64,000 nt of DNA from Methanocatella intestini (GCF_002252585.1 NZ_NQLD01000002.1), one strand, 5' to 3'. Positions 30,490-38,821 are shown, numbered from the stretch's first letter. The notes: generated by a model from the sequence alone, not told the origin. Numbers and translations are program-made.

Positions 30490-31680
30490 ATGCTTCAAAT
30501 TGCAGTTACTGGAAAACCAAATGTTGGAAAATCTTCATTCTTTAACTCTGCAACTTCTTCAAGTGTAGAAATGGCTAATTATCCATTTACTACTATTGAT
30601 GCTAATAAAGCAGTTGCTCATGTTATTAGTGAATGTCCTTGTAAAGAATTGAATGTTACTTGTAATCCTAGAAATTCCATTTGTATTGATGGAAAAAGAT
30701 TGTTGCCTGTTGAATTAATAGATGTTGCAGGTCTTGTTCCTGGAGCTCATGAAGGTAAGGGTTTAGGTAATCAATTTTTAGATGATTTGATGCAAGCTAA
30801 AGTTTTAATACATGTTATTGATGCTTCCGGTTCTACTGATGCTGAAGGACAAAGCGTAGAAGCCGGTTCTCATGATCCTTTAGATGATATTGAATTTCTG
30901 GAAGATGAAATTGTAATGTGGATGTATGGAATTCTTAACAGAAATTGGGTTAGACTTGTACGTAAAATTGAAGCTGAAAAATTAGACATAGCTAAAGTAA
31001 TTTTTGACCAATTGTCAGGTACTGGAATAACTTTGGAAGATATTATTGAAGCTAAAAGAAAAGTTAATCCTGATTATACCAAATGGGAAAAAGAAGATTT
31101 CATGGAACTTATCCGTAATATATTGCATATAGCCAAACCAATGCTTATTGTAGCTAATAAAGCTGATTTACCAACTGCTGAGGAAAACATTAAAAGAATG
31201 CAGGAAAAATATCCTTATGTTATACCTGCATCTGCAGAATCTGAAATAGCTTTAGTTAAAGCAGCTGAATCTGGTTTAATTAGATATACTCCGGGAGATT
31301 CTGACTTTGAAATTTTAGAAAAAGATAAATTGTCAGATAATCAGCTTAAAGCTTTAGAATATATTAGAACTAATATTTTAGAAAAATATGGTGGAACAGG
31401 TATTCAAACAGCATTAAATGAAGCTATATTTGGTTTACTTAATATGATTGTGGTTTATCCAGTTCAGGATGAACATAAATACACAGATCAAAAAGGAAAT
31501 GTTTTGCCTGATGGAATTTTAGTGCCTAAAGGTGCGGTTCCTAAAGAATTAGCTTATCTTGTTCATTCAGATATTGGGGATAACTTTATGCATGCAGTAG
31601 ATGCACGTAAAAACATGAGAATTGCTGCTGATTATGAATTGCAAGATAAAGATGTTATAAGTATTGTTACAAGAGGTTAA
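30490..31680 (+). CDS. YchF/Obg-like GTP-binding protein with TGS domain
   Basis: This 396-residue TRAFAC GTPase belongs to the archaeal YchF-related group. It has the G1 loop GKPNVGKS (8-15), NYPFTTIDAN switch region, G3 DVAGLVPGAHEGKGLG, and G4 NKADLP. A Cys-rich insert (C-P-C-K-E-L-N-V-T-C-N-P, with C-I-D-G) lies between G1 and G3 and is common in archaeal members. A coiled helical region follows, then a C-terminal TGS-like domain (about 310-396). Members associate with ribosomes; the exact role is not established. It has its own promoter, and a hairpin covers its stop codon. Confidence 0.9.
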   Translation: MLQIAVTGKPNVGKSSFFNSATSSSVEMANYPFTTIDANKAVAHVISECPCKELNVTCNPRNSICIDGKRLLPVELIDVAGLVPGAHEGKGLGNQFLDDLMQAKVLIHVIDASGSTDAEGQSVEAGSHDPLDDIEFLEDEIVMWMYGILNRNWVRLVRKIEAEKLDIAKVIFDQLSGTGITLEDIIEAKRKVNPDYTKWEKEDFMELIRNILHIAKPMLIVANKADLPTAEENIKRMQEKYPYVIPASAESEIALVKAAESGLIRYTPGDSDFEILEKDKLSDNQLKALEYIRTNILEKYGGTGIQTALNEAIFGLLNMIVVYPVQDEHKYTDQKGNVLPDGILVPKGAVPKELAYLVHSDIGDNFMHAVDARKNMRIAADYELQDKDVISIVTRG

Positions 31681-31689
31681 TTACCTCTT
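31671..31689 (+). terminator. Hairpin over the GTPase stop codon
   Basis: AAGAGGT (31671-31677) and ACCTCTT (31683-31689) form a 7-bp stem with a 5-nt loop spanning the TAA. Only a short T-run follows, so termination strength is uncertain. Confidence 0.45.
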
Positions 31690-31859
31690 CATGTAATATC
31701 TTTTTGAATTTGAGCATAAATCTCTTTTTTAACACTTTCTGGTTCATCTAATTCATTTAAAATTTTTCTTAAAGTATTCCACCATATGTCTTCAGGTGTA
31801 AGCCAATCAAGAGGCAATTGACCATAAACATCAAGAACTTTTTCATTAAACTCTGCTTT
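31689..31859 (-). pseudogene. Start-less 56-codon reading frame, probable gene remnant
   Basis: An open stretch of 56 codons with no ATG lies between two minus-strand TGA codons. Its translation is protein-like rather than random: KAEFNEKVLDVYGQLPLDWL, then TPEDIWWNTLRKIL, then an acidic helix and IYAQIQKDI. Its base use matches local genes. An ATG 3 bases before the frame (in ATGAAAAGC) is in another phase, so one base change in length would supply a start. I do not recognise the family. It may be the C-terminal relic of a deleted gene or a frameshifted small gene. Confidence 0.4.
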
Positions 31860-31946
31860 TCATAGTATTAGTTTAGTTTAATAAATAGTATTTTCTTTTT
31901 CTAAGAGGATTTGAAAAGTATTTATAAAAAAAGTAAAAATAAGATT

Positions 31947-32345
31947 TTATTCTTTTAATAATTTTATTGCTTCGTTAGCTGCATAAACACAGCAGTCAAC
32001 ACATGGGGATTTGTCTTCTCCATTTTTTGAAATTATACCGCATTGAACTGAACCATATTCTTTTTTAAAAGCATCATATAATTTTTTAGCATCCATTTTT
32101 ATTTTAATTTCGTCATCTTCTAAAAATCCCAATGCTATTAATGCTCCAGTTAAAGCACCACAGGTTCCTTCATCAAAAGTACCTCCAATTCCACCTGAAA
32201 ATCCACTAGCTAATGCGCATAATCTGGCTTGACTCATTGGATGATTAACTACTTCACAAAGCCCCATGAGGGTTGATTGGGAACAACTTTTAAAAACACG
32301 ATATTGTCTAATTTTTTCTTCTACTAATTCTGAATCTAAGTCCAT
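31947..32345 (-). CDS. C_GCAxxG_C_C family redox/metal protein
   Basis: The 132-residue protein has the Cys pattern of the C_GCAxxG_C_C family (also called split-Soret cytochrome-like or DVU_1555 type): C-S-Q-S-T-L near the N-terminus, A-S-G-F-S-G-G-I-G-G-T, GTCGALTGALIALG, a later Cys in Y-G-S-V-Q-C, and C-V-D-C-C near the end. The conserved cysteines suggest metal or iron-sulfur binding; no activity is established. No signal peptide is visible, so it is cytoplasmic. The intrinsic terminator of the 32403 gene lies just upstream, so it is probably transcribed alone. Confidence 0.85.
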   Translation of the reverse strand: MDLDSELVEEKIRQYRVFKSCSQSTLMGLCEVVNHPMSQARLCALASGFSGGIGGTFDEGTCGALTGALIALGFLEDDEIKIKMDAKKLYDAFKKEYGSVQCGIISKNGEDKSPCVDCCVYAANEAIKLLKE

Positions 32346-32360
32346 GATATCATCTATAAA

Positions 32361-32404
32361 AAAATAAGAAAAAAGGAATTAATTTATCTAAATTTTTCCT
32401 TTTT
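32361..32404 (-). terminator. Intrinsic terminator of the exported protein gene
   Basis: On the minus strand AAAAAGGAA and TTCCTTTTT (32396-32404 with 32370-32378) form a 9-bp stem around a 17-nt loop, followed by a T-rich run. The stem overlaps the stop codon of the gene ending at 32403. Confidence 0.65.
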
Positions 32405-33422
32405 ATTTAATTGACAGACCAGTGTCGTCAAGTTCTTTAGTTATACTATCAACAGTTATTGTACCAATATCTTCACCATTGTCATCTGTAATATAGAATA
32501 TATAAATGTCTCCCTTATGTTCTATATGGTCTATATCATAATTGCTGTCGGAGAGGTATGAGATAACCATTTCTTTACATTCTGATTTGGATAATGGTTC
32601 TTCATCGGAGGAAGAACTTGAATCATCACTTTCAGAACTTGGTTGGGAATTAGGGCTGCTTGTGAACATTGAATCAACTGAATTATCAGAGCCTAATTCT
32701 GCATTTACCATATCTCCAGATTCTGTTGGGTTGCATGATGATGAATTGCTAACATTTACAACTTCGGTTATGTCACTAATATTTGAGTCCATATCCGTAT
32801 TATTTTCATCTATATCTATATTTCCTTCATCTATATCTATATTAGTTTGATCGACAGTGGTTATGATTGCAGTATTGTAATTATCAATGTTAATTTCACT
32901 ATTGTCGACTAATGCAAGGATTCCTACCATAAGGTTGAAATCTTTATCTTTATCAAGATGTTTTTGACCTACTCCCATAACTCCGTGGTTTCTTTCAGAT
33001 GGATGTCCATTACTGAAAATTACACTGTTTGCCATTTTAAGCACTAAATTTTGATCAGGAGCACCAACACAGATTCCTTCTTTTCCATTAGTTACTAAGA
33101 TGTTTGTAGTATCACCTTGAGTAAATGCAACAGATTGTGGTGGTTGATCCGGTAAAGACACGATTTTTGCATTTTGTAAACTATTTAAGAAATTAACCAT
33201 TGATTGGTTATCTTTAAAGGTGTGGATTGTTATTCCATATGTATTTTCTTTAAATCCGTCAGGTATTTGTATAAATTTAGCATCGTGAGGAACATTTATT
33301 TTTATTCCATCAAATGTATTTTGCTTCATATCGCCATCACTATTAATTACAGTTGCCCCAACACAGGTTAATGTAATAAGTATGGCAGCTATTGAAAGAA
33401 TAATCGCTATATTTTTATTCAT
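32403..33422 (-). CDS. Exported acidic protein with heptapeptide repeats
   Basis: The 339-residue protein begins with a signal peptide or anchor (MNKNIAIILSIAAILITLTC, hydrophobic to about residue 24). Residues 28-150 form a domain with short strands (NVPHDAKFIQIPDGF, TYGITIHTF, KIVSLPDQP). An Asp/Asn/Ser-rich linker follows, with the tandem NIDIDEG / NIDIDEN repeats and a run of serines. The C-terminal 60 residues (SECKEMVISYLSDSNY..., then DDNGEDIGTITVDS) look like a PepSY-type small domain. It is probably extracellular and membrane-tethered. Function is unknown. A terminator follows, and cfbD is transcribed divergently. Confidence 0.75.
   Translation of the reverse strand: MNKNIAIILSIAAILITLTCVGATVINSDGDMKQNTFDGIKINVPHDAKFIQIPDGFKENTYGITIHTFKDNQSMVNFLNSLQNAKIVSLPDQPPQSVAFTQGDTTNILVTNGKEGICVGAPDQNLVLKMANSVIFSNGHPSERNHGVMGVGQKHLDKDKDFNLMVGILALVDNSEINIDNYNTAIITTVDQTNIDIDEGNIDIDENNTDMDSNISDITEVVNVSNSSSCNPTESGDMVNAELGSDNSVDSMFTSSPNSQPSSESDDSSSSSDEEPLSKSECKEMVISYLSDSNYDIDHIEHKGDIYIFYITDDNGEDIGTITVDSITKELDDTGLSIK
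32805..32846 (-). repeat. Two tandem 21-bp repeats in the exported protein gene
   Basis: Two 21-base units (32805-32825 and 32826-32846), sharing an 18-base core TTCATCTATATCTATATT, encode N-I-D-I-D-E-(G/N) twice. A third, degenerate unit (NTDMDSN) follows in the protein. The repeat is in frame, so copy-number change would only lengthen the acidic linker. Confidence 0.75.
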
Positions 33423-33552
33423 TTTATCTTCTTAATTTATTTAACATATTTTATATACATTAGATATATATTCTTTATACTATTAAAACTTAATTTTATA
33501 AATTAAGAAAATTTAATATTATATATAAAAAATTTAGTGAATAGGTGAAAAA

Positions 33553-34620
33553 ATGCATCCAAGACCAAGTCCCATAGCTGCATCTCTTTATACTTTAAGA
33601 GACATGAATGTTGATGTTATTATAATGCATGGACCTCATGGTTGTTGTTTTAGAACTGGCAGACTTTTAGAAAGTGATGGTGTACGTGTTTTAACTACAG
33701 CAATGGCCGAAAATGACTTTATTTTAGGAGCTAGTGAAAAACTAGAGAATACATTAAAAGAAGCTTATGATATGTTTAAACCGGAGTTTATAGGTGTTGT
33801 AGGTACATGTGCCAGTATGATTATTGGTGAAGACTTAAAAGAAGCAATATCTAATGCTGATTTAGATTGTACAGTTATTCCTGTTGAATCTCATGGAGGA
33901 TTTGGTGAAGGAGATAATACCGAAGGAGCTATTATGGTTTTAGATTCTGCTGTCGAGTACGGGATAATTCCGCGTGAAGAGGCGGACCGTCAAATTGAAA
34001 TGCTTAAAAAAGCCACTGAAATAGAAAAAACCAGAGGAATGGCTCAGGGAAAATACATTCAACCTAATTTTGGAGATAATAAGGAAGAGGTGGCTAAAAA
34101 AATCATAAAAGCATTAAGCGATGGTAAAAAAGTCGCATTTGTATTAAATGCTAAAAAAGAAACTTCCTATTTATTTGCAGATATTTTAAACTTTGATTAT
34201 CGTGAAGTTAATCCGGAAAATAAACCAATAATTATAGCTAATTTAGATGAAAATATCGGCCTTTCAAGAATTAGAAATCATGCAGTTAATATTAAACAGG
34301 AGTTAAAAGCAGATATTGATTATATTACTGGTGGATTAGATGAGTATCCGATAACTGGAAAAGCTGCTGCTGACTACTTAAAGGAAAACCCTGTTGATTT
34401 GTATGTTGTATGCGGTGTTCCTCATGCATTTCCTGTTGAAGAAATTGAATGTGAATCAATAGCGGTAACTGATGGGCCTCGTTTAGTTGAACCATTAAGA
34501 GATTTAGGTTATGATAATGTAGTTGCAGAACTTGATGCTCACTCAAAAACTTTAGGAACTGATAAAATTGTTTTTTCTGACTTTGGAGGAATGATTAGGT
34601 CAGCTATTGACTGGAAGTAG
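33553..34620 (+). CDS. cfbD: Ni-sirohydrochlorin a,c-diamide reductive cyclase, catalytic subunit CfbD
   Basis: CfbD is the NifD-like subunit that, with the reductase CfbC, reduces and cyclises Ni-sirohydrochlorin a,c-diamide on the way to coenzyme F430 of methyl-coenzyme M reductase. The 355-residue protein starts MHPRPSPIAASLYTLRDM and has the HGPHGCCFRTGR motif with Cys cluster ligands, VVGTCASMIIGEDL (third Cys), and VVCGVPHAFP. Length fits the short NflD-like family. An AGGTGA site lies 5 bases before the ATG. CfbC is not in this window. hisH follows after 4 bases, so it is probably co-transcribed. Confidence 0.93.
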   Translation: MHPRPSPIAASLYTLRDMNVDVIIMHGPHGCCFRTGRLLESDGVRVLTTAMAENDFILGASEKLENTLKEAYDMFKPEFIGVVGTCASMIIGEDLKEAISNADLDCTVIPVESHGGFGEGDNTEGAIMVLDSAVEYGIIPREEADRQIEMLKKATEIEKTRGMAQGKYIQPNFGDNKEEVAKKIIKALSDGKKVAFVLNAKKETSYLFADILNFDYREVNPENKPIIIANLDENIGLSRIRNHAVNIKQELKADIDYITGGLDEYPITGKAAADYLKENPVDLYVVCGVPHAFPVEEIECESIAVTDGPRLVEPLRDLGYDNVVAELDAHSKTLGTDKIVFSDFGGMIRSAIDWK

Positions 34621-34624
34621 AATT

Positions 34625-35221
34625 ATGATAACGATTATTGATTATAAAAGCGGAAATTTAAAAAGCATTTCCAACGGCTTTAAAAAAATTGGATGTGATG
34701 TTGAAATTACCAGCAGCATTGAGAAAATAGCTGACAGTGATTATCTGGTTCTTCCGGGAGTTGGAGCTTTTGGCAGTGCAATGGAAAATCTTGAAGAATT
34801 TAAAAAAGTAATTCATGAACATGTAGACAGTGATAAGGCATTTTTGGGAATTTGTTTAGGTCAGCAGGTTCTTATGGACTCAAGTGAAGAAAGTCCGAAT
34901 GTTGAGGGTTTAAAATTATTTGAAGGTCAGGCACAATATCTTCCAGAAGGGCTTAAAATACCTCATATGGGCTGGAACAAATTAAATGTTGTTAAAGAAT
35001 GCCCAATTTTGGAAGGTGTTGATAAAGAGTACTTTTATTTTGTTCATTCTTTTCATGTTGTTCCGGATAATGATGAAATAATTGCAGGCACTTGTAATTA
35101 TGGAATTGATGTTGTTGCAGCATTAAGCAGAAATAATTTATTTTCAACACAGTTTCACCCGGAAAAAAGTGGAGTTGCAGGTTTAAAGATATTAAAGAAT
35201 TTTGTTAATTTAGAATTATGA
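34625..35221 (+). CDS. hisH: Imidazole glycerol phosphate synthase subunit HisH
   Basis: HisH is the glutaminase that passes ammonia to HisF in histidine and AICAR formation. The 198-residue class I amidotransferase has the nucleophile Cys77 in LGICLGQQ, the oxyanion segment LPGVGAFG, HMGWN, and the catalytic His/Glu in FHPEKSG. The start is taken as ATG at 34625, 4 bases after the cfbD stop, because HisH begins I-T-I-I-D-Y. The upstream Met at 34607 lies inside cfbD. The gene after it starts 15 bases downstream. Confidence 0.94.
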   Translation: MITIIDYKSGNLKSISNGFKKIGCDVEITSSIEKIADSDYLVLPGVGAFGSAMENLEEFKKVIHEHVDSDKAFLGICLGQQVLMDSSEESPNVEGLKLFEGQAQYLPEGLKIPHMGWNKLNVVKECPILEGVDKEYFYFVHSFHVVPDNDEIIAGTCNYGIDVVAALSRNNLFSTQFHPEKSGVAGLKILKNFVNLEL

Positions 35222-35236
35222 TTGGAGATTGTATTT

Positions 35237-36601
35237 ATGGATATTGAAGGTTTTGTAAGAAAAAGAATTGATGATTACGCATATGAAGATTTAACTGCTC
35301 TTTTAGCAAGTAGAATTAGAGAATACAAAGATTTGTCTGAAGAAAACTCATGTAAAATGGCCGAAGCTGTTATTGATGAAGTAAAAACTACTTTGGAATT
35401 AAATTCTCTTGATGATGATTTTTTAAAAGAAATTGTAGATATTCCAAAAGCAGATGTGGCTATGGGAAAAATGGGTGTAGGTTCTCGCGGAGCTGGAGAT
35501 TTCTTTGTTCACAGAAAAATTGCAGAAATAGTTTCCAGTACAGATACAGCTTCATTGGTAAACCCTTCTGAACAGGATGATGGAGGAGTAGTTAAAGCAC
35601 CAGTTAAAAATGATGAAGTTTATGTAACAACTGCAGTTGATGGAATACATTCTCGTTTAAGTGACTATCCGTTTTTAGGAGGATTCCATGTTACAAGAGC
35701 TACTTTAAGAGATGTTTGTGTAATGGGAGCAGATCCTGTAGCTATTTTAAGTGATGTTCATCTGGCAGATGATGGGGATGTTGGTAAGATATTTGATTTT
35801 ACTGCAGGTGTAGCAGCAGTATCTGAACTTGTTGATGTTCCGATAGTGGCAGGAAGTACATTACGTGTAGGTGGAGACATGGTTTTAGGCGATAGATTTG
35901 TTTCTGCTGTAGGAAGTGTCGGGGTATCAGATTATCCTCCAACTGCAAGAAAAGGAGCAACTGAAGGTGATGTGATTTTACTTACAGAAGGTTCTGGTGG
36001 AGGAACTATTACAACAACTGCATTATATAACGGGTTTTTTGATGTAATATGGGATACATTAAATGTAAACTTTGTCCAGGCATCTCATGCACTTTTTGAA
36101 GCTGATTTAATTAAAGATATCCATGCAATGACTGACGTAACAAATGGGGGATTACGTGGAGATGCACATGAAATATCCAATACAACAGGAGTAGGTTTAG
36201 AGTTCTATGAAAAAGAAATTCGTGACTGCGTAGCTCCAAAAGTATTAAACATGCTTGAAACATTAAATATAGATCCGTTAGGTGTTTCAACTGATTCATT
36301 AATGTTGATTGCACCTCCTGAAATTGTTGGAGATATTAAAAAAGCAGTAGCTAAATATGATGTTCCTATTCGTGAAATTGGTAAGGTTGATAATTCTGGT
36401 GAACCAAACTTAATTAAAGAAGATGGAAATGTTGAAAAACTGGTTCCATTATTTAGGGAAGCTGCTTATACTAAAGTTAAAAAGTTCGTTGGAGATACGA
36501 CACCTGAAGACTTTGAAATCATGAAGGAAAAAGTTCAAAAGGCATGTGACGAATCCATACTTAAAAAAGAAAAAGTGGTAAAACACATCCGTGAAAATTA
36601 A
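35237..36601 (+). CDS. AIR synthase-related protein (PurM/HypE/SelD-like)
   Basis: The protein of about 454 residues belongs to the PurM/ThiL/SelD/HypE ATP-binding superfamily. An N-terminal helical extension (about 1-110) precedes the usual two-domain core. Visible motifs are DDGGVVKAP near the nucleotide site, VDGIHSR, D-V-C-V-M-G-A-D-P-V-A-I-L-S-D-V-H-L, GDMVLGDRFVS, GSGGGTITTTALYNG, and TDVTNGGLRGDAHE. These resemble methanogen AIR-synthase-like proteins, including methanogenesis marker 2, but the protein is longer. The substrate is unknown. The start is ATG 35237 behind GGAGAT (8-base spacing); the TTG at 35222 precedes that site and is less likely. Co-directional with cfbD and hisH. Confidence 0.82.
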   Translation: MDIEGFVRKRIDDYAYEDLTALLASRIREYKDLSEENSCKMAEAVIDEVKTTLELNSLDDDFLKEIVDIPKADVAMGKMGVGSRGAGDFFVHRKIAEIVSSTDTASLVNPSEQDDGGVVKAPVKNDEVYVTTAVDGIHSRLSDYPFLGGFHVTRATLRDVCVMGADPVAILSDVHLADDGDVGKIFDFTAGVAAVSELVDVPIVAGSTLRVGGDMVLGDRFVSAVGSVGVSDYPPTARKGATEGDVILLTEGSGGGTITTTALYNGFFDVIWDTLNVNFVQASHALFEADLIKDIHAMTDVTNGGLRGDAHEISNTTGVGLEFYEKEIRDCVAPKVLNMLETLNIDPLGVSTDSLMLIAPPEIVGDIKKAVAKYDVPIREIGKVDNSGEPNLIKEDGNVEKLVPLFREAAYTKVKKFVGDTTPEDFEIMKEKVQKACDESILKKEKVVKHIREN

Positions 36602-36653
36602 CTTTTTCACACTTCTTTAAATTTTATCTATTTTTTATTATAATCCTTATATC

Positions 36654-37085
36654 ATGAAAGATGAAAAAGGATATTTTTACATTATTGATGCATTTTTAGC
36701 TATTGTAATTTTACTTATAGCTATTTTGATGGTTAATTCAATTGTTTCTACTTCTAATCCTAATTATTCTAGCACTTCACATGACTTTAAATCGGCTCAA
36801 GACACAATGGAGTTATTAAGTGCTAAAATCAATTCTACAGACAGAGTTTTCATAGAAGATATTTCCAATATTTTAGATGAAAATCATAATTCAAAACACT
36901 CTGTAAGGGAAGTTTCTAAGTTATGTCGTGAGAAATTTGAGAAATTAAGTCTTAAGAATTATCAGTTTAAGGAAAACAATGTTTTGGGAGGAAAGATATT
37001 GGCTAGCTCTGGAGCGGTAGGTGAAGATGTTAGTGTAGCTAGTCGTAGTTATGGAGATTATTCCTATACATTATATATTTGGTAA
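36654..37085 (+). CDS. Type IV pilin-like secreted protein
   Basis: The 143-residue protein begins MKDEKGYFYIIDAFLAIVIL. A short charged leader ending in Gly is followed by a hydrophobic helix (about 7-30) with an early acidic residue (D12), as in archaeal type IV pilin-like proteins. The rest is polar with a Ser/Thr-rich segment and a Y-G-D-Y-S-Y-T-L-Y-I-W end. Processing by a prepilin peptidase is possible but not proven, since the usual E at +5 is not in place. It starts 52 bases after the AIR synthase-like gene with its own TATA-like sequence. Confidence 0.6.
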   Translation: MKDEKGYFYIIDAFLAIVILLIAILMVNSIVSTSNPNYSSTSHDFKSAQDTMELLSAKINSTDRVFIEDISNILDENHNSKHSVREVSKLCREKFEKLSLKNYQFKENNVLGGKILASSGAVGEDVSVASRSYGDYSYTLYIW

Positions 37086-37589
37086 TATTGATTTGATTTT
37101 GAAATATTGCTTTCTAAATTTAGGAATACTTTATATACTCCTTGTGATATAGTATATCTTGGAATAAAGTTTTTTTATTTTTTCTTTGTTCCCTTTCTTA
37201 AATAATATTTGAGAAAGTAAAAACATTTTTAAAGTGTTTTAAGTCGGAGAATAGTTTTTTCTAGATAATTTAATTTATCCTAGTATTTGATATTAAATAA
37301 TCAAAACAAATTATCTCCTTTTTGATTTGTTAAATCACAAATGAAATTTTGTATGTATTGGTTTCATTTGGAATAAAATGGGATTTATAACTTTTTAAGA
37401 CCTGATTGATGGGTTTTAAATTATTTTTCTCATTTTATTTAAAAAATATTGTTTTCACTTTAAATTGTTTATGTGCTTTTGTTTTTTTATAATACTTTTT
37501 AATAATTGTTGTATTTGTAAATAGAAAATTTTAAATAAGTTTTAAGTTATATTACTTATTATAAATTAGATTTTATTTAGGTGAAAATT
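37086..37589 (+). other. 504-bp non-coding stretch upstream of the Rpn-type nuclease
   Basis: No open frame with a start and protein-like content is seen on either strand. The stretch is very AT-rich and contains several short inverted repeats. One is CAAATGAAA (37338-37346) with TTTCATTTG (37362-37370). Another is TGATTT/AAATCA around 37323-37337. A third is an imperfect CTAGATAA/TTATCCTAG pair near 37261-37282. A TATA-like CTTTATATAC at about 37130 could start a non-coding transcript. The last bases carry AGGTGA (37579-37584), the ribosome binding site of the nuclease gene. Confidence 0.5.
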
Positions 37590-38474
37590 ATGGCAGCTCA
37601 GCATTTCGATAAGTTTTTTAAAGGGCTTGGAATAAGTGATGCTTTTAGTTTAATTAATATGATTCCTTTGAGGATGCTTGATATTAATCCAAAACAATTA
37701 TCAACTCAAATGGTTAATTTTAATCCTACTGAGTTGATGGAAATAGATTTAAAGGCTTATCGTGCAGATTTAATTATGGAATTGGATCATGTGATTTTAA
37801 TGTTTGAATTTCAATCGACACATATCTATTTGGATGATAAACGGCGATTTAATATTTATACTGCAATTAAAGATAGAGCTAGGTTTGGAGACAAACCAAT
37901 ATATATTATAGTATTTAGTACTGTAGAAGACACTAAAGTAATTGATTATAAAGTAAATCCAGTATCTAGTTTTAAAATATTGGTAATATCTTTAAAAGAT
38001 TACAATGCAGGCGAAATTATAAATAATATTGAAATTAAAATAAAAAACAACCAAAAAATAAACCAGAACGAATTAATAAACCTTGCATTATCACCATTAA
38101 TGACACTTGATGGCACAATAGCTCAACATTTGGAAAAAACAGTGCAAACACTAAGTAAGCTAAAAAAATCCATTAAAGAGAATTCAAAATTTGTATTTAC
38201 TTTAACTTGGATATTAGTTGACAAATTCATCGAAGATGGAGAAACACGACAAAAATTAAGCAACATATTAAGTGATAACATGAGATTAATGGAAGAGTTC
38301 GGTCAGTCAAAATATGAAGCAGGCGAACAAAAAGGTGAGAAGAGAGGAATTGTGAAGACGAGGCATGAAATAGCTGAGAATTTATTGAAGGAGGGTTTGC
38401 CTCTGGAGTTAATTTCGCAAGTAACTGATGTGTCTGTAGAAAGATTGGAGCGGTTTAGTAATAATGGAAAATAA
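37590..38474 (+). CDS. Rpn/PD-(D/E)XK nuclease family protein
   Basis: The 294-residue protein matches the Rpn (recombination-promoting nuclease)/PD-(D/E)XK transposase-like family, whose members cut DNA and are linked to recombination or defence. Visible active-site residues are Asp60 in Y-R-A-D-L-I and the E73-F-Q75 pair in ILMFEFQSTH. The core is about 45-150. A helical region follows, then a basic tail from Met231 with GEQKGEKRGI repeats and the end motif LLKEGLPLELISQVTDVSVERLE, similar to a small helix-turn-helix. The start is ATG 37590, 5 bases after AGGTGA; the in-frame GTG at 37581 lies inside that site. An internal start for the tail alone is described separately. No inverted repeats flank it, so mobility is unproven. 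Confidence 0.82.
   Translation: MAAQHFDKFFKGLGISDAFSLINMIPLRMLDINPKQLSTQMVNFNPTELMEIDLKAYRADLIMELDHVILMFEFQSTHIYLDDKRRFNIYTAIKDRARFGDKPIYIIVFSTVEDTKVIDYKVNPVSSFKILVISLKDYNAGEIINNIEIKIKNNQKINQNELINLALSPLMTLDGTIAQHLEKTVQTLSKLKKSIKENSKFVFTLTWILVDKFIEDGETRQKLSNILSDNMRLMEEFGQSKYEAGEQKGEKRGIVKTRHEIAENLLKEGLPLELISQVTDVSVERLERFSNNGK
38280..38474 (+). CDS. Putative intragenic C-terminal product of the Rpn-type gene
   Basis: In frame with the nuclease gene, AGTGAT at 38271-38276 precedes ATG at 38280 and would allow separate synthesis of the last 64 residues (MRLMEEFGQSKYEAGEQKGE...). Support comes from the next gene: its copy of this tail begins at the same AGTGAT-ATGAG sequence. In E. coli, Rpn genes make such a C-terminal short form that blocks the long nuclease. 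Whether this start is used here is inference. Confidence 0.4.
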   Translation: MRLMEEFGQSKYEAGEQKGEKRGIVKTRHEIAENLLKEGLPLELISQVTDVSVERLERFSNNGK

Positions 38475-38506
38475 TGATGTAGATAATTTATCTAAAGTGA
38501 TGTAAT

Positions 38507-38755
38507 ATGAGTTTGATGGAAGAGTTCGGTCAGTCAAAATATGAAGCAGGTGAACAAAAGGGTGAGAGGATAGGTGAGAGGATAGGTATTAAGAAAGGTA
38601 TTAAGAAAGGTGAGAAGAGAGGAATTGTGAAGGCTAGGCATGAGATAGCTGAGAATTTATTGAAGGAGGGTTTGCCTCTGGAGTTAATTTCGCAAGTAAC
38701 TGGTGTGTCTGTGGGAAGATTGGAACTATTGAATTATTGTGAGAAACAAGATTGA
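38507..38755 (+). CDS. Free-standing copy of the Rpn C-terminal tail
   Basis: This 82-residue basic protein has no nuclease core. It is nearly identical to the tail of the upstream gene from Met231: MEEFGQSKYEAGEQKGE, then RGIVKARHEIAENLLKEGL and LELISQVTGVSVGRLE. Two extra pairs of 4-residue units (GERI twice, GIKK twice) come from 12-bp DNA repeats. DNA similarity starts at AGTGAT (38496-38501), 5 bases before its ATG, so ribosome binding site and gene were copied together. It may act as a regulator or inhibitor of the nuclease by pairing with its tail; this is an inference. A degenerate duplicate without function is the alternative. Confidence 0.65.
   Translation: MSLMEEFGQSKYEAGEQKGERIGERIGIKKGIKKGEKRGIVKARHEIAENLLKEGLPLELISQVTGVSVGRLELLNYCEKQD
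38561..38608 (+). repeat. Two pairs of 12-bp tandem repeats in the tail gene
   Basis: GGTGAGAGGATA occurs twice (38561-38572, 38573-38584), then GGTATTAAGAAA twice (38585-38596, 38597-38608). They encode GERI-GERI-GIKK-GIKK and leave the frame intact. The parent tail has only GEQK-GEKR here, so the array is an expansion. Confidence 0.9.
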
Positions 38756-38821
38756 TGATTTAAATAGCTAAAAGAGAAATTATTGCTAAAAATAAAACAT
38801 ATCTATAAATCAGGTGTTAAT

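Noticed and set aside
32805..32846. Possible CRISPR-like repeat
   Set aside because: Only two direct repeats without spacers, in frame inside a gene. No CRISPR array or cas gene was seen anywhere in the window.
37086..37589. Replication origin
   Set aside because: Although AT-rich, it shows no repeated origin recognition box that I can see, and no cdc6/orc1 gene lies nearby.
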